From: CAISIP01 sp965278985
GTDB lineage: Bacteria; Pseudomonadota; Gammaproteobacteria; Burkholderiales; Burkholderiaceae_C
Assembly: GCA_965278985.1 (NCBI GenBank)
Contig: OZ257131.1
Coordinates: 62,001-126,000 of the forward strand
Length of the DNA: 64,000 bases
Direction of reading: 5' to 3'
Shown piece by piece: positions 11,320-18,212 of this stretch. The translations under genes were made by a program, and so were the position numbers. The notes beneath the pieces were generated by a model. The model saw nothing but the letters and a program-made list of their open reading frames with translations, was not told where the DNA came from and searched no databases. How positions within the stretch are numbered: the stretch's first letter is position 1; each line of letters opens with the position of its first letter.

Positions 11320-11460
11320 TTATTTCTTCATCTTTCCCTTGGGCGCCACCACGGTGGTGACGGTCGGACGCACCGCGTCCGCAGACACCGGCTTGGGTGG
11401 AGCGGTGTCCTTCCTCGGTTTCTTGCTTTCCTTGTTGCTCTTCTGAACGCCCTTGGCCAT
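11320..11460 (-). CDS. small basic protein, 46 residues
   Basis: ATG at 11460 preceded by AAGGAG at ideal distance; stop TAA at 11320–11322. The product starts MAKGVQKSNKESKKPRK and ends KGKMKK: about a quarter lysine, with a proline- and valine-rich middle, and no signal or membrane segment. Short proteins beginning MAKG..KSNKE.KKP are, from memory, common in beta- and gammaproteobacteria but have no known function; an RNA- or DNA-binding role would fit the charge and is a guess. It lies 19 bases upstream of the hybrid kinase and probably shares its transcript. Confidence 0.7.
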   Translation of the reverse strand: MAKGVQKSNKESKKPRKDTAPPKPVSADAVRPTVTTVVAPKGKMKK

Positions 11461-11556
11461 GCTGAACTCCTTGTGTTGATCCAGTGAGAAGGCGCGTCGA
11501 CCGTGAGGCCATGGCGCACCCGCCGGGGAGGTGCCACCAGGGGCACCGCACCGCTA

Positions 11557-13191
11557 TTATTTGCGAACCACCGCGTCGCCGGGTTCGTAGTCGGCCGCCT
11601 TGAGCGGGCTCTTGGCCGCGATGTAGGCGCGCAGCACGTCGGCATCCACGAAGCCCGTGTCCACGAAGGACGGATGCTTGTTCACGGCGGGGTAACCATC
11701 ACCGCCCGCCGCCATGAAGTTGTTGATGACCATCTTGTAGGTCTTGTTGGGATCCACGGGCGCCCCGTTGATGGTGGCGCTGGTCACGGTGCCTCCGGTG
11801 ATCACGAGTTTCACGCCCGCGAACTGGGCGAAGGCGCCCGAACCCACGCTCATCTTGGCCGCGGCATTGAGGTAGGCCATGACCTCGTCGCCCTTGAGGT
11901 CGACGGTCACGGTGGTGTTGCCGAACGGCTGGATCTTCAGCACGTCCTTGTAGGTCAGCTTGCCGGGAGGCAGCGAGTCGCGCACACCGCCGGAGTTGAC
12001 CACGGCAAAGTCCGCCTTGGTCCTGTCCATCATGGACAGGCCCACCAGCACCGCCATGGAGGCGGGCTTGGCGCGCACCACGGCGCGGTCCCCTTCGAGC
12101 TTGCCATCCGTGGAGCCGATTTCCACCAGCAGCTTCTGCTGGCCGAAGTCCTGGTAGGGCTGCAGCAGCGCCAGCATCTCCTTGTTCTCGGTGATCTCGC
12201 TGGTGTAGGGCACCATCGAGGTCTTGCCGTCGGCCGCCTTGACGGACTTCTTCAGGTTCACCGGAATCAGCGTGTACTTGACCAGCTTGAATTCGCCGTT
12301 GCGGTATTCGAAGTCGGCGCGGCCCACGTACTTGCCCCATTCGTGGGCCTGCACGATCCAGGTACCGTTCTGGCGGTCGGGTCTGCATTCGGTGCCGGGC
12401 ACGTAGGCGCGGTCCAGCACGTTCTCGGCCTTCATGCAGGCCGGGTTCTGGGTGTGGCCGCCCACGACCAGGTCCAGGCCCTTGACAGCCCGCGCCATCT
12501 CCACGTCGCCGGGCGCCTGGGTGCCGTGGTTGCCGTTTTCGTAGTGGCCCATGTGCGTGGCGGCGATCACGATGTCGCTCTTGCCGCGCAGCTCGGGCAC
12601 CACCTTGGCGGCCTCTTCGATGGCCGGCACGAAGCGCAGGTTCTTCATGTTCTCCGGGCTGGTCATCTTGACCGTGTCTTCGGTCGTCAGGCCCATCACG
12701 CCGATGCGCAGGCCGTCGAAGTTGAAAATCTTGTACGGCTCGAACATGCGCTGGCCATTCTCGTAGATGTTGGCCGAGAGCATGGGGAAGGTGATCAGTC
12801 CGCGCTGCATCTTCAGCGTGGCCAGCGGCTTGTCGAATTCGTGGTTGCCGACGGCCATCGCGTCGTAGCCGAGCAGGTTCATGCCCTTGAAGTCGGGTAC
12901 GGCGTCCTGCAGGTCGGATTCGGGCACACCGGTGTTGACGTCGCCGCCATCGAGCAGCAGGCTGTAGCCACCCCCGCTCTTGACCTCGGCGCGGATCTGG
13001 TCGATCAGCGTCTTGCGCGCCGCCATGCCGTATTCGCCATCTCCGTTCTTCCAGAAGCGGCCATGGTGGTCGTTGGTGTGCAGGATCGTGACCTTGTAGG
13101 TCTTGTCTTTCTGCGGTCCCGGGGACATCGACGAACAACCGAGCAGCGCGAGCGCGGCAGCCACGCAGAGTAGGGATTTGGTGGGATTCAT
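11557..13191 (-). CDS. 5'-nucleotidase / UDP-sugar hydrolase family lipoprotein
   Basis: 544 residues. The signal ends in the lipobox LLGC, so the protein is probably anchored as a lipoprotein facing the periplasm. The calcineurin-type metallophosphatase domain carries ILHTNDHHGRF, LLDGGDVNTG, VGNHEFD, THMGH and VVGGHTQ, covering the dimetal ligands. The C-terminal substrate domain has VVNSGGVRDSLPPG and NNFMAAGGDGYP, as in UshA. It would release phosphate and nucleosides from nucleotides for uptake. Full length for the family. Confidence 0.88.
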   Translation of the reverse strand: MNPTKSLLCVAAALALLGCSSMSPGPQKDKTYKVTILHTNDHHGRFWKNGDGEYGMAARKTLIDQIRAEVKSGGGYSLLLDGGDVNTGVPESDLQDAVPDFKGMNLLGYDAMAVGNHEFDKPLATLKMQRGLITFPMLSANIYENGQRMFEPYKIFNFDGLRIGVMGLTTEDTVKMTSPENMKNLRFVPAIEEAAKVVPELRGKSDIVIAATHMGHYENGNHGTQAPGDVEMARAVKGLDLVVGGHTQNPACMKAENVLDRAYVPGTECRPDRQNGTWIVQAHEWGKYVGRADFEYRNGEFKLVKYTLIPVNLKKSVKAADGKTSMVPYTSEITENKEMLALLQPYQDFGQQKLLVEIGSTDGKLEGDRAVVRAKPASMAVLVGLSMMDRTKADFAVVNSGGVRDSLPPGKLTYKDVLKIQPFGNTTVTVDLKGDEVMAYLNAAAKMSVGSGAFAQFAGVKLVITGGTVTSATINGAPVDPNKTYKMVINNFMAAGGDGYPAVNKHPSFVDTGFVDADVLRAYIAAKSPLKAADYEPGDAVVRK

Positions 13192-13338
13192 GGGCGACGG
13201 ATCCTGGTTGGAAACGGAGGGAAGAGGCGATTATGGCGGCGCCGCTGCGGCCACTCAAGACGAGGTGGCCACGCCCACGGCGCATTTGCGGCGAGAATGC
13301 GGACCCTGTTTTTCCGGATCCGACCTCCCCTTTTTTGC

Positions 13339-13851
13339 ATGAGCGCATATTCCATCCGGGCCGCCAAGGCTGCCGACGTCCCGACCATCATCCGCATCCA
13401 CGCCGGCGTGGCACGCGGCTCCATCACCAAGGGCGCGCCCGGGGCGGCGCAGTCCGATGGTGCAGGGCAGACCACGTTCTGGAAGGAAGCCGTGGAATAC
13501 GCGGAGCCCCAGCTCTTCGTTGCCTGTGCGGGCCAGGAAGTGGTCGGGTTCGTGGGCATCGACCGCAGCCGCGATCCCCGCACGCCGCCCACGATGGGCG
13601 AGATCTGGTACCTGTACCTGGCGCCGGAGCACCACGGGCGCGGTGCCGGCCTGGCCCTGTGGGACAGCGCCCGCGAGACCCTGATCGAAGAGGGTTGCAC
13701 GCAGGTCTCGGTCTGGGTGCCGCTGGCCAGCGAACGTGCGCTGCGCTTCTTCGAGCTGGCGGGCTTCAAGCGGGAGATGTCCACGGCCCGCACCACGGCC
13801 GTTCCCGGAGGAGGGCGGGTGGAAGAGGTGCGCCTGAAACGGCCGCTGTAG
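13339..13851 (+). CDS. GNAT-family N-acetyltransferase
   Basis: 170 residues in a single GNAT domain. The acetyl-CoA pyrophosphate loop is HHGRGAGLALWD near residue 100, preceded by the strand EIWYLYLAP and followed by VSVWVPLASERALRFFELAGF, which is the conserved end of the fold. I used ATG 13339 (MSAYSIRAAKAADV), where the first GNAT strand begins; no clear ribosome site precedes it and an in-frame ATG at 13297 is possible. The acceptor is unknown. Divergent from the 5'-nucleotidase gene. Confidence 0.8.
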   Translation: MSAYSIRAAKAADVPTIIRIHAGVARGSITKGAPGAAQSDGAGQTTFWKEAVEYAEPQLFVACAGQEVVGFVGIDRSRDPRTPPTMGEIWYLYLAPEHHGRGAGLALWDSARETLIEEGCTQVSVWVPLASERALRFFELAGFKREMSTARTTAVPGGGRVEEVRLKRPL

Positions 13852-13875
13852 GCGGCAATCTGCGGGGGCGGGTGG

Positions 13876-14346
13876 TCAGACCTCGCCGCCGAAATGTTGG
13901 CAGAGGTTGGCGATGTACTGTTCGACGAGCTTCTCGAACTCCGCCTCGACGACCGGTGCCACGACCACCTTCATGAGGCCAGGCAGCGGCAGGCCGATGT
14001 CGCCGTCGATCTTCAGCGTCAGGTGCGTCGACTTCTTGTGGTCCACGATCTTCCAACTGCCGGCCACGGAGGCATTTCCCTCACCAGGGACCGGTGTCCA
14101 GACGACGCTGCCCTTGGCCTTGCTGGCGACGTACTTCGACGCATACACCGTCTGCAGCGTCGCCTGGCCCAGCCCGATCTTTTCCATTTCCCAGCGGTAG
14201 GCGCCCGCGCCCAGGTCGACCAGCCGGTGCAGCTTGGGGAAGAAGCTCGCGGAGACGGGTACGTCCGACAGCACGCCGAACACCGTGGTGGCGTCCGCCT
14301 TGACGGCGAATTCGTAGCCGAGATCGATATGCACGTTGATCGCCAT
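13876..14346 (-). CDS. SRPBCC (START/CoxG-like) family protein
   Basis: 156 residues of the helix-grip fold that binds hydrophobic ligands. It opens with VHIDLGYEFAVKADATTVFGVLSDV, the usual first strand and helix, and ends with a long helix EAEFEKLVEQYIANLC. AAGGAG lies 7 bases before the ATG at 14346. The middle strands (YASKYVASKAKGSVVWTP) and GSWKIVDHKKSTHLTLKI fit polyketide-cyclase/CoxG relatives. No ligand or partner can be inferred from the neighbours, a convergent acetyltransferase gene and an upstream nuclease gene. Confidence 0.7.
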   Translation of the reverse strand: MAINVHIDLGYEFAVKADATTVFGVLSDVPVSASFFPKLHRLVDLGAGAYRWEMEKIGLGQATLQTVYASKYVASKAKGSVVWTPVPGEGNASVAGSWKIVDHKKSTHLTLKIDGDIGLPLPGLMKVVVAPVVEAEFEKLVEQYIANLCQHFGGEV

Positions 14347-14424
14347 ACGGGGTGTCTCCTTGTATGCAGGCACCCCAGCCGGGCGCCCCGGGAGCATCCT
14401 AGCGCACGGCCGTGCAGTGGTGGC

Positions 14425-15156
14425 TCAGGCCGTGCTGCCGTTGAAGGCAACGGCGAGCAACGCCTGCTGGCTCTGGCGGGTGCGGGACTGGATGCGGCGC
14501 AGGAGGCCGCGCCCGTCGACCGCGTCGATGCCATGCTGCTGCGCGAACTCCAGGGCTTCCTGGGTATAGGTGGAGGTCGTGGTGTAGGTGCCGTGCGCAG
14601 ACTTGTGGGCCGAGACCAGGCCGCAGAATTCCTGCATCTCCTGCAGGCCCACGGGCTTGTTCAGCCAGTGCTTGCAGCGCACGATGGCCACCGGGCCCGG
14701 CATGCGCGCGGCGTGGAGCCACAGGTCGACGCCTTCGTCGGCACGGTGGGACTCGCAGCGGGTCTCGAAGCCAGCCGAGTGAAACCAGGCCTCGCACATC
14801 GCGGTGAAATGCCGCGTATCGATGGCGGCGAAGATGTCCAGGCTCCAGCGGCGGTTGTCCAACGCCACGGAGGAATCGGCGGCGGGCTGCGCATCGGCTG
14901 CCATGGGCGCCGGCATGGAGGTGCGGTAGGGCGCGGCGTCGCGTTGGCCGGTGATAGCGCGCAGGGCCACCACGCCGAGCGCCAGCAAGGCCGCGCCGAT
15001 GGAGATCGCCATGGCAATCTCCATGCGCAGCTGCCATTGCCATACGGCCACCCAGCTCACCGCCAACGCCGCACCCAACGCGCTCAAGGCATATTTCCAG
15101 ATCTGCTGCTGCCAGTCGTTCAACGTCGGCGACGGTTGGCTCTTGCTGCTTTTCAT
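14425..15156 (-). CDS. membrane-anchored Mrr-like restriction endonuclease
   Basis: 243 residues. Two hydrophobic helices (about 23–43 and 48–68) are followed by a linker and a C-terminal PD-(D/E)XK nuclease domain of the Mrr type: ADEGVDLWL, then VAIVRCKHW, and KPVGLQEMQEFCGLV. In Mrr the lysine motif is usually QxK; here it is RCK, so the aspartate and lysine are kept and the glutamine is Arg. There is no methylase nearby. A housekeeping or anti-phage role is possible; membrane anchoring of a DNA nuclease is the unusual part. Confidence 0.75.
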   Translation of the reverse strand: MKSSKSQPSPTLNDWQQQIWKYALSALGAALAVSWVAVWQWQLRMEIAMAISIGAALLALGVVALRAITGQRDAAPYRTSMPAPMAADAQPAADSSVALDNRRWSLDIFAAIDTRHFTAMCEAWFHSAGFETRCESHRADEGVDLWLHAARMPGPVAIVRCKHWLNKPVGLQEMQEFCGLVSAHKSAHGTYTTTSTYTQEALEFAQQHGIDAVDGRGLLRRIQSRTRQSQQALLAVAFNGSTA

Positions 15157-15429
15157 CGTGGTTCCCCAGAATTGCGCACTCGCTGAAGACGGCCATGAGA
15201 ATGGTTGCGTGGTGCGGGTGGCAGTCTAGGATTGGCTTGTGTCAAGAGAAAGGCAAAATTCACGATTTGTCACCCGAACGGGCGTGATCGCGGGCTGCTT
15301 TTTCGCATGGGGCCGCATGACATGACCACGGTCATGCCGTTTTCCGCTTCCGCCGGCATTGCGAACGCGCTGGAGCGCCGTCGGTTCACCTCGGGGGAGC
15401 CGACGTTCCGCAGCCGGCGCCAAGCGCCC
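15157..15429. other. 273-base intergenic region with a near-perfect palindrome
   Basis: It lies between the Nudix gene stop and the nuclease start on the minus strand. CATGACC (15321–15327) and GGTCATG (15330–15336) form a 7+2+7 inverted repeat, followed on the plus strand by CCGTTTT. This could be an operator or a weak terminator. No open frame here has coding character. Confidence 0.4.
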
Positions 15430-16305
15430 TCAGGGCAGCAGTGCGGCCAGTCCCCCCTCGGGCTCGAAGCGGCCTGCGCGGTAGAAGAGGCGGGTGGGGC
15501 CGGCCATCGCGGCCTCGCGCACCGAGTGCCGCGGGTCGCCGGGATAACACACGACACGCACGCCGTCCTGCTGAAAGCTCTCTGGCGCGATCAGCGGGGG
15601 CCGGGTGGCGCGCGCCGCCTGCACCGCGTCCGCGCTGCGCGGGTGGCGCGCGAGCTGGGCCAGGCCCATGATCTGGGGAGGGGCCAGTTCGATCAGGTTG
15701 TCCCAATAGGCTTGCAGCGCGGCGCGGGGCGGCATCCAGACACTCTCGGTCGCCTCGTGGTTGTCGTGGACGGCGGTCTGGCCCGGCGGCACGGCCGACA
15801 GGAAGAAGCGGGTGTCGAAGCGCTTGCTGGAGACGTTCGGCTGCTTCGGCGTGATCCAGCGCGACCACGGCACGAGGGCGGAGGACTGCAGCCGCAGGCC
15901 CAGCATGGCCAGTACCTCGGGAAACTGGTAGCCGCCGCGCAGCATGTCATGCGCATGCGCCAAGGTGACGCTGGTCGCGCCTTCGGCCAGCAGTACCCCC
16001 GTTTCCTCGAAGAGTTCGCGCACGGCCGCCACAAACAGGCTGGCCGCCATGCCGTCGGCAATGCCCGGCTCGCCGAGCTGGAAAGCGAGCGCAGATGCGG
16101 GCTGGTCCAGGCGCTGGTGTAGGTCGATGTCGGCGTCGGCCTCGTCGACCTTGCCGCCTGCAAAGACGTAGGCACCCCCCAGCACGTCCGACGCGCCGTG
16201 GCGCTTGAGCAGGAAAACTTCCAGCCCGCCCACTCCGTCGCGCAGCAGGACGATGGAGGCGGAGGGGCGCGGTTCGCCGGCGACAACGACGTGGTTCAGT
16301 TCCAT
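15430..16305 (-). CDS. Nudix hydrolase
   Basis: 291 residues, longer than minimal Nudix enzymes. The N-terminal strand is ASIVLLRDGVGGLEVFLLKRH, then GGAYVFAGGKVDEAD, and a split Nudix helix AAVRELFEETGVLLAE about 70 residues in, with an insertion (DIDLHQRLDQPASALAFQL) between glycine strand and helix. This arrangement is that of NUDT19-like or CoA diphosphatase-like enzymes. The start ATG at 16305 lies close to a TATAAT on the opposite strand that may drive infA. Substrate is unknown; nucleotide diphosphate derivatives or acyl-CoA are typical for the group. Confidence 0.8.
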   Translation of the reverse strand: MELNHVVVAGEPRPSASIVLLRDGVGGLEVFLLKRHGASDVLGGAYVFAGGKVDEADADIDLHQRLDQPASALAFQLGEPGIADGMAASLFVAAVRELFEETGVLLAEGATSVTLAHAHDMLRGGYQFPEVLAMLGLRLQSSALVPWSRWITPKQPNVSSKRFDTRFFLSAVPPGQTAVHDNHEATESVWMPPRAALQAYWDNLIELAPPQIMGLAQLARHPRSADAVQAARATRPPLIAPESFQQDGVRVVCYPGDPRHSVREAAMAGPTRLFYRAGRFEPEGGLAALLP

Positions 16306-16313
16306 GCCGGCAC

Positions 16314-16319
16314 TATAAT
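16314..16319 (+). promoter_or_regulatory. candidate -10 box (TATAAT) for infA
   Basis: A perfect TATAAT on the plus strand between the divergent Nudix and infA genes, 165 bases before the infA start. The only -35 candidate is the poor TGGTTC at 16292–16297 with a 16-base gap. Supported by position and the -10 match only. Confidence 0.35.
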
Positions 16320-16483
16320 CGCCGGCTATTCTGCCGGCGCATGCTGGCTGGCGGGTGTTTCCAGACCCGGTCGTGGCGCAGGTGCATCGGTCCGCAACGT
16401 GGCGCGCCGAAGCGACCACGGAATGGTTTCTGGCGGCCCGCTCGTTTGGTACAACCGTTGTCCCATCCTCGGAAGAATTTGCC

Positions 16484-16723
16484 ATGGCCAAGGAAGAGCT
16501 GATTGAAATGCGTGGGTCTGTCACGGAAGTGCTGCCGGATTCGCGCTTCCGCGTCACGCTGGACAACGGTCACCAGCTGGTGGCCTACACCGGTGGCAAG
16601 ATGCGCAAGCACCACATCCGCATCATTGCCGGGGACAAGGTTTCCATCGAGCTGTCGCCTTACGACATGACCAAGGGGCGCATCACCTTCCGCCACATCG
16701 CCGGCCGCGGCACGATGGACTGA
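16484..16723 (+). CDS. infA: translation initiation factor IF-1 (stand-alone copy)
   Basis: 79 residues forming a single S1/OB-fold domain: MAKEELIEMRGSVTEVLPDSRF is the IF-1 N-terminus, followed by VTLDNGHQLVAYTGGKMRKH and DKVSIELSPYDMTKGRI. IF-1 sits in the ribosomal A site and helps IF-2 and IF-3 select the start codon. It is slightly longer than the 72-residue E. coli protein. Burkholderiales often carry two infA genes, one in the ribosomal protein cluster; this isolated one is likely the second copy. GGAAGAA precedes the ATG. A hairpin with T-rich tail follows. Confidence 0.93.
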   Translation: MAKEELIEMRGSVTEVLPDSRFRVTLDNGHQLVAYTGGKMRKHHIRIIAGDKVSIELSPYDMTKGRITFRHIAGRGTMD

Positions 16724-16751
16724 CCGCCGCACGATCCCGGTCTGCTTCTCC

Positions 16752-16779
16752 AGGGCACCTTCTCACCGGGGTGCCCTTT
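16752..16779 (+). terminator. Rho-independent terminator of infA
   Basis: AGGGCACC (16752–16759) pairs with GGTGCCCT (16770–16777) over a 10-base loop and is followed by TT. It starts 28 bases after the infA stop. The stem is good; the T-tract is short. Confidence 0.6.
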
Positions 16780-16910
16780 GTCGTTGGTGGCGCGGCCAAA
16801 TATGCATGGTCCGCTGTGCGGCGTGCATCTGCAACGGGCTTGCCGCGCAGGCTGGCGCGTGCGCGCACCGTGGCTATACTTCTCCACCCATCCAATGTCG
16901 TGAGGCCCGC

Positions 16911-17258
16911 GTGCAAATATCGTCCAGCCATCAGGGGTCGGTGCGGATCCTGGCGGTGCACGGTCGCCTGGACCATGCGCATGCCAAGGAATTCGAAGCC
17001 TCCCTGCTGCCGATGCTGGAGGAGTGCTCCGACACCGGAGCGCCGGTCGTGCTGGATTTCGCCGGTGTGGCCTACATCAGCAGCGTGGGCCTGCGCGTGT
17101 TGCTGCTGGCCGCCAAGAAGGTGAAGCAGCATCGGGGCCGCATCGTCATCGCTGCCCTGTCGCCCATCGTGGCCGAGGTCTTCCAGGTCAGCCACTTCAA
17201 CATGGTGATCCAGGTCTACCCGGATGTCGCGGCGGCGGTCTCCGGCCTGGGCGCATGA
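16911..17258 (+). CDS. STAS-domain anti-sigma factor antagonist
   Basis: 115 residues covering one STAS domain. VRILAVHGRLDHAHAKEFE is the first strand pair, and VVLDFAGVAYISSVGLRVLL holds the serine that is phosphorylated in SpoIIAA/RsbV-type antagonists. Unphosphorylated, such a protein binds its anti-sigma kinase and frees the sigma factor or other target. GTG 16911 after GTGAGG was taken as start; the frame is open upstream but lacks the fold. Its stop overlaps the next gene by ATGA. The CHASE2–PP2C phosphatase and the HATPase gene nearby are its likely partners. Confidence 0.8.
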   Translation: MQISSSHQGSVRILAVHGRLDHAHAKEFEASLLPMLEECSDTGAPVVLDFAGVAYISSVGLRVLLLAAKKVKQHRGRIVIAALSPIVAEVFQVSHFNMVIQVYPDVAAAVSGLGA

Positions 17259-18211
17259 AAGTCCGATTCTGGGGCACGCGGGGCTCCATCCCGGTTTCCC
17301 TGACCGCACCCGACATCCGTGCCAAGCTGCTGCGGGCGCTGGAAGCCGCGCAAGGCAAGTCGCTGGACACATCGGCCGCGCGCGGTGCGTTCGTCGATGG
17401 GCTCGGCTTCGATGTCGCGGGCACCTATGGCGGCCACTCCAGCTGCGTGCAGATCGACACGGGGAGCCCGGAGCATTTCGTCCTCGACATGGGCACGGGC
17501 ATCCGCCCCTTCGGCCAGCACATGCTGGAGCGCTTCGGGCCGAAGGCGCCGCAGACCTACCACGTGTTCCTGTCCCACCTGCACTGGGACCACATCATGG
17601 GCGTGCCCTTCTTCACGCCCCTGTACATCCCCGGCAACAAGGTCGTGATCCACAGCTGCCATCCGCATGTGGAGTTCGCGTTGCGCCGGCAACAGGCCGA
17701 ACCCTCCTTCCCGGTGCGCTTCGACATCTTCTCAGCGGACATCACGTTCGATGTGATGCAGCCCGGGCAGCCGGTGGACATTGCCGGCACGCAGGTCACG
17801 GCGCTGCACCAGCTGCATGCGGGCGACTCCTACGGCTGGCGATTCGAGCGCGACGGGCGCAGCGTGGTCTATTCCACGGACTCGGAGCACCGTGTCGAGG
17901 ACGAAGCCGAGCGCGAGGCCTTCATCGCGTTCTTCCACCGCGCCGACGTGGTGATCTTCGACGCCATGTATTCCCTGGCCGAAGCCATCTCGGTCAAGGC
18001 GGACTGGGGGCACTCCAGCAACATCGTGGGCGTGGAGCTGTGCCAGGCGGCGAAAGTGCGCACGCTGGTCATGTTCCACCACGAGCCCGCCTACAGTGAC
18101 ACGCAGATCGAACGGGTGCTGCAGGAGACGCGGCGCTTTGAGCAGATCACGCGCGACGGCCATGTGCTGGAAATCCTGTCGGCCTGGGACGGGCTCGAAC
18201 TGAGCCTCTGA
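17255..18211 (+). CDS. metallo-beta-lactamase-fold hydrolase
   Basis: 318 residues. MKVRFWGTRGSIPV is the N-terminus of the cAMP-phosphodiesterase/RNase Z-like branch, and SHLHWDHIMGVPFF gives the HxHxDH metal motif near residue 109. Later conserved points are VVYSTDSEH and MFHHEPAYSD. In this branch homologues act as phosphodiesterases or signalling proteins; the substrate is not known here. It is translationally coupled to the STAS gene (ATGA overlap) and ends 1 base before the phosphatase start, so it belongs to the same operon and presumably the same pathway. Confidence 0.82.
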   Translation: MKVRFWGTRGSIPVSLTAPDIRAKLLRALEAAQGKSLDTSAARGAFVDGLGFDVAGTYGGHSSCVQIDTGSPEHFVLDMGTGIRPFGQHMLERFGPKAPQTYHVFLSHLHWDHIMGVPFFTPLYIPGNKVVIHSCHPHVEFALRRQQAEPSFPVRFDIFSADITFDVMQPGQPVDIAGTQVTALHQLHAGDSYGWRFERDGRSVVYSTDSEHRVEDEAEREAFIAFFHRADVVIFDAMYSLAEAISVKADWGHSSNIVGVELCQAAKVRTLVMFHHEPAYSDTQIERVLQETRRFEQITRDGHVLEILSAWDGLELSL

Positions 18212-18212
18212 C

